Below are positions 1 through 10,901 of a stretch of 64,000 nucleotides of DNA, piece by piece; position 1 is the first letter of the stretch, and the number at the start of each line of letters is the position of its first letter. This DNA is from JAMXLO01 sp963850535 (GTDB lineage: Bacteria; Pseudomonadota; Alphaproteobacteria; Acetobacterales; Acetobacteraceae). The stretch spans positions 164,954-228,953 of the forward strand of contig CAWKMC010000016.1 in assembly GCA_963850535.1 (NCBI GenBank), in the 5' to 3' direction. Position numbers and translations under genes: made by a program. The notes under the pieces were generated by a model, which saw only the letters and a list, made by a program, of their open reading frames with translations, had not been told where the DNA came from and ran no database searches.

Positions 1-1467
1 CGTGCCAGTGACCCAGTCGCACGCGCGTCAGTGCCGCCGCTTCCTATGCATAAAGGCATGGCATTCGTCGATTTTCAGAATGACGTGACCACCAAGGATC
101 TTAAGACCGCCACACAGGAGGGGTTTCGGTCTATCGAGCACGTCAAGCGCTACACCACGACAGGGATGGCGACCGACCAGGGGAAACTCGGCAACCTGAA
201 TGCGTTGGCGATTGTGGCGGACCTGCTGCACCAGCCGATCCCACGAGTCGGCCATACCACATTCAGGGTGCCGTACACGCCGGTTACCTTCGGCGCACTC
301 GCCGGCAGCGCCCGAGGTGATCTGTTCGAACCAGTGCGGCAGACGCCGATGCACGATCAGGCGACGGCTCTTGGCGCCGTGTTCGAGAATGTCGGTACCT
401 GGCAGCGCGCGCGTTATTTTCCACAGGATGGCGAAGACATGCATCGCGCCGTGGCACGCGAATGCCGCGCGGTGCGCAATGCCGTGGGCGTGTTCGATGC
501 GACGACACTGGGCAAGATCGAGATCACCGGGCCGGATGCGGCGGCGTTCCTCGATCGCATATACACGGGAAGCTTCAGCCGTCTCGTGCCTGGTCGCTGC
601 CGTTACGGATTGCTGCTGACCGAGGCAGGCTATGTCTTGGACGATGGCGTCATCGCACGCCTGGGCCCCGATCGCTTCCACGTCACGACAACCACCGGCG
701 GCGCCGACGGCGTGCTGCATCATATGGAAGACTATCGTCAAACCGAATTCCCTGAGCTTCGCGTCTGGCTGACGTCGGTGACCGAGCAGTGGGCGGTGAT
801 TGCGGTGCAAGGCCCGCTGGGCCGCCAGGTGATTGCGCCGCACGTGCAGGATATCGATCTTGCGCCCGGCGCGATGCCACATATGAGCGTGCGCGAGGGA
901 CACATCTGCGGCGTTCCCGCGCGTCTGTTCCGTGTCAGCTTCACCGGCGAACTCGGCTACGAGATCAACGTGCCGGCCGATTATGGCGCGATGGTCTGGC
1001 AGGCGATTCATGCCGGCAATGTCACCCGTTACGGCACCGAGACCATGCATGTGCTGCGCGCGGAGAAGGGCTACATCGTCATCGGGCAGGAAACGGATGG
1101 CACGGTCATTCCGAGTGATCTTGGCCTTGGCTGGACGATTGCTCGCGAGAAGCCGGACTTCGTCGGCAAGCGTTCGCTGACGCGGCCGGACATGCTGCGA
1201 CACGATCGTAAGCAACTGGTCGGCCTCTTGTCGGCCGACCTGCTGGAGGAAGGTGCGCAGGTCGTCTGCGATAGCGCCAGCGTCGGCCATGTCACATCGG
1301 CCTATTGGAGTGAGACACTGCAATCGCCGATTGCGTTGGGATTGGTTGCAGTAGGGCGGTCGCGTATCGGCGAAATGCTCCATGTGCCAATGCCGGATCG
1401 TACGATTGCGGTGCGGGTCACCGACCCGGTGTTCTACGACAGGCAAGGTGCGCGGCTGCATGGCTGA
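1..1467 (+). CDS. soxA: Sarcosine oxidase alpha subunit, C-terminal part (5' end outside window)
   Basis: The reading frame is open from base 1, so the gene starts outside the window; about 488 C-terminal residues are present of a protein that is normally near 1000 aa. The start of the visible part (FVDFQNDVTTKDL, then SIEHVKRYTTTGMATDQGK) is typical of the middle of SoxA, and the rest is a GcvT-like aminomethyltransferase fold. The heterotetrameric enzyme oxidises sarcosine to glycine and passes the methyl carbon to tetrahydrofolate; this domain is the folate-binding part. The stop overlaps the start of the gamma subunit by 8 bases (ATGGCTGA), which indicates translational coupling. The beta and delta subunits would be expected upstream. 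Family assignment is firm; true substrate (sarcosine or another N-methyl amine) is not shown by sequence. Confidence 0.93.
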   Translation, partial: RASDPVARASVPPLPMHKGMAFVDFQNDVTTKDLKTATQEGFRSIEHVKRYTTTGMATDQGKLGNLNALAIVADLLHQPIPRVGHTTFRVPYTPVTFGALAGSARGDLFEPVRQTPMHDQATALGAVFENVGTWQRARYFPQDGEDMHRAVARECRAVRNAVGVFDATTLGKIEITGPDAAAFLDRIYTGSFSRLVPGRCRYGLLLTEAGYVLDDGVIARLGPDRFHVTTTTGGADGVLHHMEDYRQTEFPELRVWLTSVTEQWAVIAVQGPLGRQVIAPHVQDIDLAPGAMPHMSVREGHICGVPARLFRVSFTGELGYEINVPADYGAMVWQAIHAGNVTRYGTETMHVLRAEKGYIVIGQETDGTVIPSDLGLGWTIAREKPDFVGKRSLTRPDMLRHDRKQLVGLLSADLLEEGAQVVCDSASVGHVTSAYWSETLQSPIALGLVAVGRSRIGEMLHVPMPDRTIAVRVTDPVFYDRQGARLHG

Positions 1468-1963
1468 GCGCGCGCATCCTCTCGCCGCACTGGCCGCCGC
1501 CTCACCGCAGTGCGGTGCGGCGCGACTGACCGCGCTGAACCCATCGGCACGGCTGCTGATCCGCGGCGAGTTGCATGAACTACCGCAACCCGGGCCCTGC
1601 CGCACAATACCGGCTGGCGACAATGTTTTGCTGTGGCTTGGTCCCGACGAGTTCCTGCTGGTCGCGCCCGATGAGACGATGCCGGCACTCGACATCTCCG
1701 CAGCGACCACCGACATCTCGCATCGCGATGCAGCACTGAGCGTGACCGGTCCGCGCGCAGCCTGGGTCATCAACGCATTCTGCGCACTCGATCTGCACCT
1801 CGCTGCCTTCCCGGTCGGCACGTGCACCCGGACGGTATTCGGCAAGGCGGAAATTCTGCTCTGGCGCACCGGTGCGGAGGAGTTTCGCATCGACGTGGCG
1901 CGGTCCCTCGCCCCTTATGTCTGGGCCTGTCTTGAGGAGGCGCGACGCGAGTTTCTCGACTGA
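1460..1963 (+). CDS. soxG: Sarcosine oxidase gamma subunit
   Basis: 167 aa. The ATG lies inside the end of soxA. It contains the GcvT-like half-fold seen in SoxG, with VLLWLGPDEFLLVAP followed by a segment around DISHRDAALSVTGPRAAWV and then a cysteine-rich ALDLH region. SoxG packs against the alpha subunit in the heterotetramer and has no catalytic residues of its own. A longer frame upstream is open but overlaps soxA deeply, so the overlapping ATG is the better start. Gene order alpha-gamma is the standard one for this operon. Confidence 0.9.
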   Translation: MAERAHPLAALAAASPQCGAARLTALNPSARLLIRGELHELPQPGPCRTIPAGDNVLLWLGPDEFLLVAPDETMPALDISAATTDISHRDAALSVTGPRAAWVINAFCALDLHLAAFPVGTCTRTVFGKAEILLWRTGAEEFRIDVARSLAPYVWACLEEARREFLD

Positions 1964-2012
1964 GGCGGGCCGTTGTGACAGTCTGGCTGGGGAAAAGTCG
2001 CCGGAGGAAACC

Positions 2013-2813
2013 ATGGACTTCAAGGGCAAGGTCGCGCTGATCACCGGCGGCGGCAACGGCATCGGCCGAGCAACGGCGCTGGGATTTGCCCGCAACGGTG
2101 CGAAGGTGGTCGTGGTTGACCGTGATACCGCCGGCGGCGAAGGCACGGCTGGCATCATCCGCCAGCAGGGCGGCGAGGCAGCCTTCGTCACCGCTGATGT
2201 CACCAAGTCAACCGACGTGCAGGCCTATGTGAAGGCGGCGCTCGATGCCTATGGCAGCATCGACTGCTTCCACAACAACGCAGGCATCGAAGGCAGCGTC
2301 GCGCCCACTGCCGAATACGACGAAGACATGTTCGACACGGTGATGGCGGTGAACGTGAAGGGCGTGTTCCTCGGCTTGCGTCATGTCCTCCCGGTGATGC
2401 TGAAGCAGAAGCACGGCGCGATCGTCAACACGGCCTCTGTTGCGGGCCTGGTGGCGTCGCCAGGGATGCCGGCTTACGTCGCATCGAAGCATGCGGTCAT
2501 CGGCCTGACCAAGACATCGGCCGGCGAGGTGGCGCGTTCCGGTGTACGGATCAACGCGGTGTGTCCTGGTCCAATCGATACACGCATGATCCACTCGCTG
2601 GAATCCATGCTCAATCCAAGCGACCCGAGCAGCGTGGGGGATCGCTACCAGTCCAATATCCCAATCGGCCGCTACGGCACACCGGAGGAGGTGGCCAACC
2701 TCGTGCTGTTCCTCTGTTCCGACCTCGCCGGCAATATCACGGGCGCGCAGTATGTGGTGGATGGCGGACGCACTGCGACGGGCGGTGCGGTGACGAACAA
2801 CTTGGTCCGCTGA
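2013..2813 (+). CDS. SDR family NAD(P)-dependent oxidoreductase
   Basis: 266 aa. The start is set by a strong ribosome site (GGAGG at 2004-2008) before ATGGACTTCAAG. It is a classical short-chain dehydrogenase: nucleotide motif TGGGNGIG near residue 12, acidic residue after the second strand (VVVDRD, favouring NAD), NNAG motif, and the catalytic Ser-Tyr-Lys in NTASVAG and PAYVASKHA. The C-terminus ends with the usual substrate-closing region and GAQYVVDGG. It follows soxG by 49 bases and is probably co-transcribed. The substrate is unknown; a hydroxy-acid or acyl derivative is likely from the neighbouring CoA ligase. Confidence 0.85.
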   Translation: MDFKGKVALITGGGNGIGRATALGFARNGAKVVVVDRDTAGGEGTAGIIRQQGGEAAFVTADVTKSTDVQAYVKAALDAYGSIDCFHNNAGIEGSVAPTAEYDEDMFDTVMAVNVKGVFLGLRHVLPVMLKQKHGAIVNTASVAGLVASPGMPAYVASKHAVIGLTKTSAGEVARSGVRINAVCPGPIDTRMIHSLESMLNPSDPSSVGDRYQSNIPIGRYGTPEEVANLVLFLCSDLAGNITGAQYVVDGGRTATGGAVTNNLVR

Positions 2814-2861
2814 TTTGCGCGTCTTGGGGACAGGAAGACGACAGCTAACTGGAGAGGCACG

Positions 2862-3179
2862 ATGATAACAGCCATGGTTCTTTATGATCTGCCGGCGCAT
2901 ATCGATCGCGAGGCGTGTCGACAGCATTTTGTGAAGATAGCGCCGGATTTTCTCAATGTGCCCGGGTTTGTGCGCAAGCAGTTCATCTATGGCGTGAGCG
3001 GTGGCGTCGCGGGTGGCTCGTATCTCTGGAAGGACCTGGCGTCAGCCAAGGATTTCTACAATGGCCGTTGGCTCGACGGTATTCGTGAGCGCTATGGCTG
3101 CGAGCCACGCATCAGTTATTTCGAGACGTTTGCCATCGCCGACCAGGGCACACGGCTCGCCGGCGCGCCAAAGGACTGA
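2862..3179 (+). CDS. Small YdhR/monooxygenase-like dimeric alpha-beta barrel protein
   Basis: 105 aa with an upstream GGAGAGG ribosome site. The pattern MITAMVLYDLPAHIDREACRQ, a central PGFVRKQF strand, and GGSYLWKDLASAKDFYNG matches the ferredoxin-like dimeric barrel of the YdhR putative monooxygenase group. Such proteins are cofactor-free small oxygenases, or lyase-like accessory proteins, in catabolic operons. It sits between an SDR and a hydrolase with only 5 bases to the next gene. Family assignment is by overall pattern only; activity is not shown. Confidence 0.7.
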   Translation: MITAMVLYDLPAHIDREACRQHFVKIAPDFLNVPGFVRKQFIYGVSGGVAGGSYLWKDLASAKDFYNGRWLDGIRERYGCEPRISYFETFAIADQGTRLAGAPKD

Positions 3180-3184
3180 AGCGG

Positions 3185-4070
3185 ATGGTTGCGACGGTCC
3201 GAACGCCGACGCTGGAGATCGCTTATCTTGAGAGCGGCCCGGCCAATGGTTCGCCAGTGATTCTGCTCCATGGCTGGCCATCCGATCCGCACGATTGGGA
3301 CGATGTCGCAGCTGTGCTTGCCGACAGTGGCTATCGTGTCCTGGTGCCCTGGTTGCGCGGCTATGGACCCACGCGATTTCTTGACCCATCAACACCACGA
3401 TCCGGGCAGCAGGCCGCACTTGGTGCGGACGTGCGCGATTTCATGGACGCACTGGGCATCCGGCAGGCGCTGTTGGCGGGCTATGACTGGGGTGGGCGCG
3501 GCGCCTGCGTATGCGCGGCCTTATGGCCCGAGCGCGTGAGCGGGCTTGTGTCGATCAACGGCTACAACTTGCAGAACATTCCCCTGGCCGGGCGACCGGG
3601 GGCGGCGGCGCAGGAGCATCGCCATTGGTATCAATGGTACTTCCACACCGAGCGCGGCCGCGCCGGCCTGCAACAGAACCGCCGCGACATCGCCCGCCTG
3701 CTATGGCGACTGTGGTCGCCGAATTGGCAGTTCGATGAAGCGACGTTCGAGGCGACGGCGCTCAGTTTCGACAATGCGGATTTCGTGGATGTGACGATAC
3801 AGTCATATCGGCACCGCTACGGGAATGCGCCAGGCGATCCGGCATTGGAACCGCTGGAGCAGCGCCTTGCCGAACAGCCGCCGATCACCGTGCCAGCGAT
3901 CGTGCTGCACGGCGCCTGCGATGGGGTTGGACCGCCGGAACAGTCGGCATGCCCATGCCCGCCACTTCACCGCACGCTACGAGCGGCGCGTCATTCCGGT
4001 CGCCGGCCATTTCCTGTCGCGCGAGACGCCAGATGCGGTGGTGCAGGCCGTGCGTGACCTGCTTGGATAA
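3185..4070 (+). CDS. Alpha/beta hydrolase, epoxide-hydrolase-like (frameshifted)
   Basis: About 294 aa when read across one frameshift near 3948. The first frame gives the oxyanion motif HGWPSDPHDW and the nucleophile elbow GYDWGG, where the nucleophile is Asp, as in epoxide hydrolases and haloalkane dehalogenases. A cap-like region with HWYQWYF follows. The catalytic His segment (VIPVAGHFLSRE) is only found in another frame from about 3950 to 4070. An extra C in a CCC run at GGCATGCCCATGCCC explains the break. Read literally, the first frame would end at 4057 with a scrambled tail lacking the catalytic His. Either a sequencing indel or a recent loss of function. Confidence 0.75.
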
Positions 4071-4142
4071 TGACTGATTGAGCGTGCGATTCAGACCTCC
4101 GGCGATTCCGCCTCCGGTCATCGCGCGCTCGGGAGGAACCAC

Positions 4143-5783
4143 ATGAGCGGCAACAGCGCCTACCTGACCGGTCTTGATAAGAACGAGGCAAACTACACGC
4201 CGCTGACGCCGATCACCTTCCTGGAACGTGCCGCCTATGTGCACCCGGACCACGTCTCGGTCATTCACGGCGAGCAGCGATTCACCTGGCGCGAGACCTA
4301 TGCCCGGTGCCGGCGCCTGGCGTCAGCCCTGTCTCGCCGTGGTATCGGCAAGAACGATACTGTCGCGTTGATGGCGCCCAACATTCCCGCGATGTTCGAG
4401 GCACATTTCGGCGTGCCGATGTGCGGCGCCGTGCTGAATACGCTGAACACACGCCTGGACGCCGAGACGATCGCCTTCATGCTACGCCACGGCGGGGCAC
4501 GAGCGTTGATCACCGATTGCGAGTTTTCCACGACGATCGAGCAGGCATTGACGCTGCTGGAAGACCGGCCGCTGGTGATCGACATCGACGATCCCAGTTT
4601 CGACGACGGCAAGGCACTCGGCGAGATTAGTTATGAATCGCTGCTCGCCGAAGGCGATCCGAACTATGCCTGGCAGGGTCCCGCGGACGAATGGGATGCA
4701 ATCTCCCTGAACTATACCTCCGGCACGACCGGCGATCCGAAGGGGGTCGTCTATCACCATCGCGGCGCATATCTGAACGCCATCAGCAACGTGCTCGACT
4801 GGGATATGCCGACGCATGCGGTGTATCTGTGGACGCTGCCGATGTTTCACTGCAACGGCTGGTGCTATCCATGGACGGTGGCCGAACGCGCCGGCACCAG
4901 TGTGTGCCTGCGACGTGTCGAGGCGAAGGCGGCGCTCGATGCGATCCGCGAGCATCGCGTGACGCACATGTGCGGCGCACCGATCGTTTATTCCATGTTG
5001 ATCAACGCGCCGGAGGAGCTACGCCGCGAAATCGATCACCAGATTGCCGGACAGATCGCCGGGGCTGCACCGCCGGCCGCCATCATCGAAGGCGCCGAGA
5101 ACATCGGTATCGAGCTGACCCATGTCTATGGCCTGACCGAGACCTATGGTCCGGCCTCGGTCTGCGCCAAGCACACCAACTGGAGCGCAATGCCCACCGA
5201 CAAGCGCGCCGAACGCAACGGGCGCCAGGGTGTACGCGTCCCGATGCAGGAGGCGCTGACGGTACTGAACCCGGAGACGATGGCATCGGTGCCGTGGGAT
5301 GGCGAAGCGATGGGCGAGATCATGTTTCGCGGCAACATCACGATGAAGGGGTATCTGAAAAACCCGAAGGCAACCGAGGCAGCGTTTGCCGGTGGCTGGT
5401 TCCATACCGGCGATCTCGCAGTGATGCAGCCCGACGGCTATGTAAAAATTCGCGACCGCTCCAAGGACATCATCATCTCGGGCGGCGAGAACATCTCGTC
5501 CATCGAGGTGGAGGAGACGCTATATCGCCATCCGGCGGTATTGAGCGCCGCCGTCGTAGCGCAACCGGACGAGAAGTGGGGCGAGACACCTTGCGCCTTC
5601 ATCGAGCTGAAGGCCGGCGCCAACGTGTCGGCGGACGAGCTGCGCTCGTTCTGCCGCGAGCACATGGCACGCTTCAAGGTACCGAAGAACTTCGTGTTTC
5701 GCGAGCTGCCGAAGACCTCGACCGGGAAGATCCAGAAGTTCGCGTTGCGCGAGCTGGCGAAGTCGGCGAGCGCGATCGAGTAG
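4143..5783 (+). CDS. Acyl-CoA synthetase (AMP-dependent, medium/long-chain or methylthiopropionyl type)
   Basis: 546 aa, ribosome site GGAGG at 4133. ANL-superfamily adenylating enzyme: phosphate loop YTSGTTGDPKGV near residue 195, YGLTETYGP adenine motif, WFHTGDLAV (A7), RDRSKDIIISGGENISS (A8 hinge) and the catalytic lysine near the C-terminus in PKTSTGKIQKF. The N-terminus (NSAYLTGLDKNEANYTPLTP) is typical of the DmdB-like/fatty acyl-CoA ligase branch. It activates a carboxylic acid to its CoA ester through an acyl-adenylate. It is the last gene of the plus-strand operon. Its final 110 bases overlap the 3' end of the convergent DUF72 gene. Confidence 0.9.
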   Translation: MSGNSAYLTGLDKNEANYTPLTPITFLERAAYVHPDHVSVIHGEQRFTWRETYARCRRLASALSRRGIGKNDTVALMAPNIPAMFEAHFGVPMCGAVLNTLNTRLDAETIAFMLRHGGARALITDCEFSTTIEQALTLLEDRPLVIDIDDPSFDDGKALGEISYESLLAEGDPNYAWQGPADEWDAISLNYTSGTTGDPKGVVYHHRGAYLNAISNVLDWDMPTHAVYLWTLPMFHCNGWCYPWTVAERAGTSVCLRRVEAKAALDAIREHRVTHMCGAPIVYSMLINAPEELRREIDHQIAGQIAGAAPPAAIIEGAENIGIELTHVYGLTETYGPASVCAKHTNWSAMPTDKRAERNGRQGVRVPMQEALTVLNPETMASVPWDGEAMGEIMFRGNITMKGYLKNPKATEAAFAGGWFHTGDLAVMQPDGYVKIRDRSKDIIISGGENISSIEVEETLYRHPAVLSAAVVAQPDEKWGETPCAFIELKAGANVSADELRSFCREHMARFKVPKNFVFRELPKTSTGKIQKFALRELAKSASAIE

Positions 5784-6657
5784 CCATCAGCCGGTCCACC
5801 CGTTCTCGCAGTCCCTGCGCATCGAACGGTGCGCGCACCTTCGCGTCATTGTCGAAATAGACGAACACGTCGCGGTGTCGCTTTCGGCATTTCCCGCCCA
5901 CCCGCTCGGCATCCACCGGTTCGCCGCCGGTTGCCCAGCTTACAACCCGCGACGCCCAGGCATCGAGTGCATCGTCGTCATAGCCGCTGGAATACAGTTC
6001 CTCCGAACCGTGCAGCCGGCAGTAGACGAAGTCCGAGGTCAGGTCCATCAACAGCGGCCAATCCACCGTGTCGGCGCATACCAGCGCGACATCGTACTTG
6101 CGCAGCAGGTCGATGAACGCGCGGTCGCGAAAGCTGTCGTGGCGGATCTCCAGCGCGTGCCGAAGCTTCCGGTTCTTATCGACCTCGAGCCAGGCCGGCG
6201 CCTTCAGGCGGTCGTCGTGTTTGCGTCCGAGTATCGCCGCAGCCCGCGTGTCGTGCGGCAGCATCTGCAGGAACGCCTCGATCCTCTCTGAATCGAAGCG
6301 GAACTGCGGCGGAAACTGCCACAGGATCGGCCCCAGCTTCGCACCAAGCCGCAACACGCCCGAGGCGACGAAGTTCGCCAGCGGTGTCTCAGCATTGCGC
6401 AGCTTCAGCATGTGTGTGAGATAGCGTGATCCCTTGACCGCGTAGACGAAGCCATCAGGCGCGCGGTCCGCCCAGTCGGCGAAGGCATCGGGTCGCTGCA
6501 TGCCGTAGAACGTGCCGTTGATCTCCAGCGTGTCGAACTGGCGGGTGGCGTGGTCCAGTTCGCGGGCCTGTGGCAACCCTTTTGGATAGAAAACGCCACG
6601 CCAGGGCGGATAGGTCCAGCCGGAAATACCGATCCGCACGGTTCCGGTCTGTGTCAT
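5674..6657 (-). CDS. DUF72 (YecE-like) family protein
   Basis: 327 aa from ATG at 6657 (MTQTGTVRIGISGWTYPPW). The TIM-barrel DUF72 family is recognised by GISGWTYPPWRGVFYP near the N-terminus, the TLEINGTFYG motif, VKGSRYLTHM, LGPILWQFPP, and C-terminal YCRLHG followed by DVFVYFDND. Its biochemical role is unknown; a Fe-S or sugar-binding role has been discussed for homologues. The normal family end is near RERVDRL; the last 35 residues (Ser/Arg-rich) are the antisense of the 3' end of the acyl-CoA ligase gene and are probably a read-on tail rather than a conserved domain. Confidence 0.85.
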   Translation of the reverse strand: MTQTGTVRIGISGWTYPPWRGVFYPKGLPQARELDHATRQFDTLEINGTFYGMQRPDAFADWADRAPDGFVYAVKGSRYLTHMLKLRNAETPLANFVASGVLRLGAKLGPILWQFPPQFRFDSERIEAFLQMLPHDTRAAAILGRKHDDRLKAPAWLEVDKNRKLRHALEIRHDSFRDRAFIDLLRKYDVALVCADTVDWPLLMDLTSDFVYCRLHGSEELYSSGYDDDALDAWASRVVSWATGGEPVDAERVGGKCRKRHRDVFVYFDNDAKVRAPFDAQGLRERVDRLMATRSRSPTSPARATRTSGSSRSRSSAARETRSSSVP

Positions 6658-6736
6658 GCGCCCGCCTCCCAGGGTACTACACTGCAGGCGGTTCGACGTC
6701 TCCCCAGACAATTGGTTCGAGCCGAACCCCTTCAAT

Positions 6737-6751
6737 CCTGCATGATGCAGG
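6737..6751. terminator. Short perfect hairpin after ybdD, possible terminator
   Basis: CCTGCA-TGA-TGCAGG forms a 6-bp stem with a 3-nt loop, 20 bases downstream of the ybdD stop. There is no clear U-tract on either strand, so a role as an intrinsic terminator is weak; it could also be an operator or a chance palindrome. Confidence 0.25.
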
Positions 6752-6770
6752 CTTGGCGGTATGCTCTGGC

Positions 6771-6963
6771 TCAGCAGCAGCCGCGGAACCGACCCTTGCC
6801 CACGGCATAGCGAGCGGCCTGTCGTTCGCGGAAGAACTCCTCGTAGCTCATGACCGGTTTGTCAGGGTGCGTGGTTCGCGTGTGATTTACGTATGTTTGG
6901 TAGTCCGGCACGCCCACCATCAGGCGTGCCGTTTGAGTAACCACCTCGCAGACCAGCCGTATT

Positions 6964-6971
<8 letters not shown>
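6771..6971 (-). CDS. ybdD: YbdD/YjiX family small protein (CstA partner)
   Basis: 66 aa from ATG at 6971, overlapping the cstA stop by 8 bases. The sequence MVGVPDYQTYVNHTRTTHP and the SYEEFFRERQAARY ending are diagnostic of the DUF466/YbdD family, which is almost always encoded just after cstA/btsT. The partner protein is thought to be needed for pyruvate/H+ import activity of the transporter in enterobacteria. Translational coupling with cstA supports a joint role here. Confidence 0.9.
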
Positions 6972-9024
<2,053 letters not shown>

Positions 9025-9095
9025 GTCGCCCCGTCCAGGCCGAAGCAGGCCTACTTATGGTTTTGGCAGTTAATCAGGACAGCGCAAGCGACGCA

Positions 9096-9109
9096 TTGAT
9101 CTGGATCAA
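9096..9109. promoter_or_regulatory. Perfect FNR/ANR-type box upstream of cstA
   Basis: TTGATCTGGATCAA matches the FNR consensus TTGAT-N4-ATCAA exactly. It lies in the 197-base gap between the cstA start (9024) and the amidase stop (9222). At 72 bases from the cstA start codon it could sit near -41 of a cstA promoter. The identical 14-mer recurs at 54455-54468 before another gene start, so it is unlikely to be chance. The regulator gene is not in the window. Confidence 0.65.
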
Positions 9110-9221
9110 GGTGCAATGCATGGGATCGGCTGACCGATCAGTGCAATGGTAAGCTACTGAGAATCTACCGCAGCGAAGATCGCCCGCCGGTGTCACTAGG
9201 ACATTTGTACGATGCACCCCT

Positions 9222-10622
9222 CTAAGATGCCGAATAGGGGAACCGAGTTGCCTCCCAACCGGACAGTTTCTCCACTGCGCGACCGATCCGGCACACCATC
9301 GCTTCATCGAATGCCCGCCCGGCGATCTGCACGCCGATTGGCAGTCCATTCGCGCCAAGGCCGGTCGGCACGCTGATGGCTGGATGGCCGGTGACGTTGA
9401 AGGGGATGGTCTGGATCGGCGAGGCCGACGACAGCGCATCGGTCGGCTGGTCGAAGCGGGGCGCTGTGCTCAGTGTCGACAGCGTCATCAGCGCGTCGTA
9501 GCGCTGCAGCACGGCATTGACCGCATCGGTCAACTCCCGGCGGGCGCGCAGGGCATGGATGAAATCCGGCGCGGTGATCGCCGCTCCGAGGATGAACCGT
9601 CCCGCGGTGATCTCGCCGTAGTCAAGGAGCCGTGTCTGCATGTCCGCTTCGTGGATGGCGAACGCCTCCGCCATCATGATCACGCGTCCCGCCGCGGAGA
9701 ACAGCGCGTAATCGGGCAGTTCGATGTCCTCGACCGCGGCACCCGCCGTACGCAATTGCGCCGCGGTGTGGTCCAGCCCTGCGACGACCTCGGGCGTGGT
9801 CGCCGAGGCCTTGGCGAAGAATGCGCGCGGGATGCCGATGCGCAGCCCTGCCACGCCCTTCTCCAGATCAGCGCGATAGTCGGGCACCGGGACATCGGCG
9901 CTCGCCGGGTCCTGCGGATCGTGCCCCGCGAGGACCTGCAATGTGATTGCCGCATCTTCCACGCTGCGCGTCAGCGGACCGATATGGTCCAGCGTCCACG
10001 ACAGAGGGAAGACGCCGCGGCGCGAAACACGTCCATAGGTGGGCTTGATGCCGACGGTGCCGCACCAGGCCGCCGGACCGCGGATCGAGCCGCCGGTGTC
10101 GGATCCCATCGCCATGCGCACCATGCGCGCGGCGATTGCTGTGCCGGACCCGGATGACGAGCCGCCGGTGACATGCTCGGGGTTCCACGGATTGCGCGCG
10201 GGCGGGAATGGCAGGTCGAAGCTTGGACCGCCGATGGCGAATTCGTGCGTTGCCAGCTTGCCCAGCAAGACACCGCCTGCCTCGCGCAACCGCGCCGCGG
10301 CCACGCTGTCCTCCCTTGGCACCACATTCAGACGCAGTTTGGAATGGCAGGTCGTGCGGATGCCGGCGGTGTCGTAGATATCCTTCAGCGCGTACGGAAT
10401 GCCGTGGAACGGTCCGCGGTCGCGCCCGGCCTTCAGTTCTGTATCGGCGCGACGGGCATCCTCCAGCGCGCGATCCTCGGTCACCAGCACGAAGGCATGC
10501 AGCGCACCATCGCGCTGCGCAACACGCCCAAGCGCATCCCGCGCCAGCGCTTCGGCGGTGATCGACCCAGAGCGCAGCAGCCGGCCCATCTCGGCAATCG
10601 ACAGATCCTGCGTGTCCATCAT
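9222..10622 (-). CDS. Amidase (amidase-signature family), AtzE-like
   Basis: 466 aa. Amidase-signature enzyme: catalytic Lys in the HGIPYALKDIYDTAG segment, the Ser-rich signature GGSSSGSGTAIAARM with the cis-Ser, and SDTGGSIRGPAAWCG with the nucleophile Ser. It hydrolyses an amide or carbamoyl substrate. It starts 4 bases inside the stop of a 66-aa protein (ATGA overlap) and the pair resembles AtzG-AtzE of cyanuric-acid degradation or GatC-GatA. Without GatB it is not a tRNA amidotransferase. The substrate cannot be told from sequence. Confidence 0.88.
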   Translation of the reverse strand: MMDTQDLSIAEMGRLLRSGSITAEALARDALGRVAQRDGALHAFVLVTEDRALEDARRADTELKAGRDRGPFHGIPYALKDIYDTAGIRTTCHSKLRLNVVPREDSVAAARLREAGGVLLGKLATHEFAIGGPSFDLPFPPARNPWNPEHVTGGSSSGSGTAIAARMVRMAMGSDTGGSIRGPAAWCGTVGIKPTYGRVSRRGVFPLSWTLDHIGPLTRSVEDAAITLQVLAGHDPQDPASADVPVPDYRADLEKGVAGLRIGIPRAFFAKASATTPEVVAGLDHTAAQLRTAGAAVEDIELPDYALFSAAGRVIMMAEAFAIHEADMQTRLLDYGEITAGRFILGAAITAPDFIHALRARRELTDAVNAVLQRYDALMTLSTLSTAPRFDQPTDALSSASPIQTIPFNVTGHPAISVPTGLGANGLPIGVQIAGRAFDEAMVCRIGRAVEKLSGWEATRFPYSAS

Positions 10623-10819
10623 CGCTCTCCCGCCCTGAACACGTTCGAGGGCTCATGCTCTGGTCCGTAGCGCCCGTGCAGCAGTGCGATCTGCTCACGC
10701 AGGTCGGCATAGGCGGCCAGCACGGCCGCCCGACGTTGCGGTGGCACGGCGATGCCGGCACGGGCCATCAGACAGTCGAACTCCGCGGCCAATGCGTCAG
10801 GGGAGGGAACTTCCGGCAT
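10619..10819 (-). CDS. AtzG-like small subunit (DUF4089 type)
   Basis: 66 aa: acidic/helical, with an ending resembling GatC-type proteins (LLHGRYGPEHEPSNVFR). AtzG wraps around and stabilises its amidase partner AtzE. The stop overlaps the amidase start in ATGA, giving tight coupling. Assignment rests on size, the E/D-P-x-x-V-F-R ending and position next to an amidase. Confidence 0.65.
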   Translation of the reverse strand: MPEVPSPDALAAEFDCLMARAGIAVPPQRRAAVLAAYADLREQIALLHGRYGPEHEPSNVFRAGER

Positions 10820-10901
10820 CTCTGCTCCTGTCGGCTCAGTGCGCGCCGATTATGCACGGACCCGCCAGGCCGGCTACACTGCGCGGCCTGGGAGGCGTGC
10901 A

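Noticed and set aside
28..1890. Long minus-strand open frame (620 codons) opposite soxA/soxG
   Set aside because: Antisense of a well-supported gene; composition rich in Arg, His and Ala, no recognisable motif; a usual high-GC artefact.
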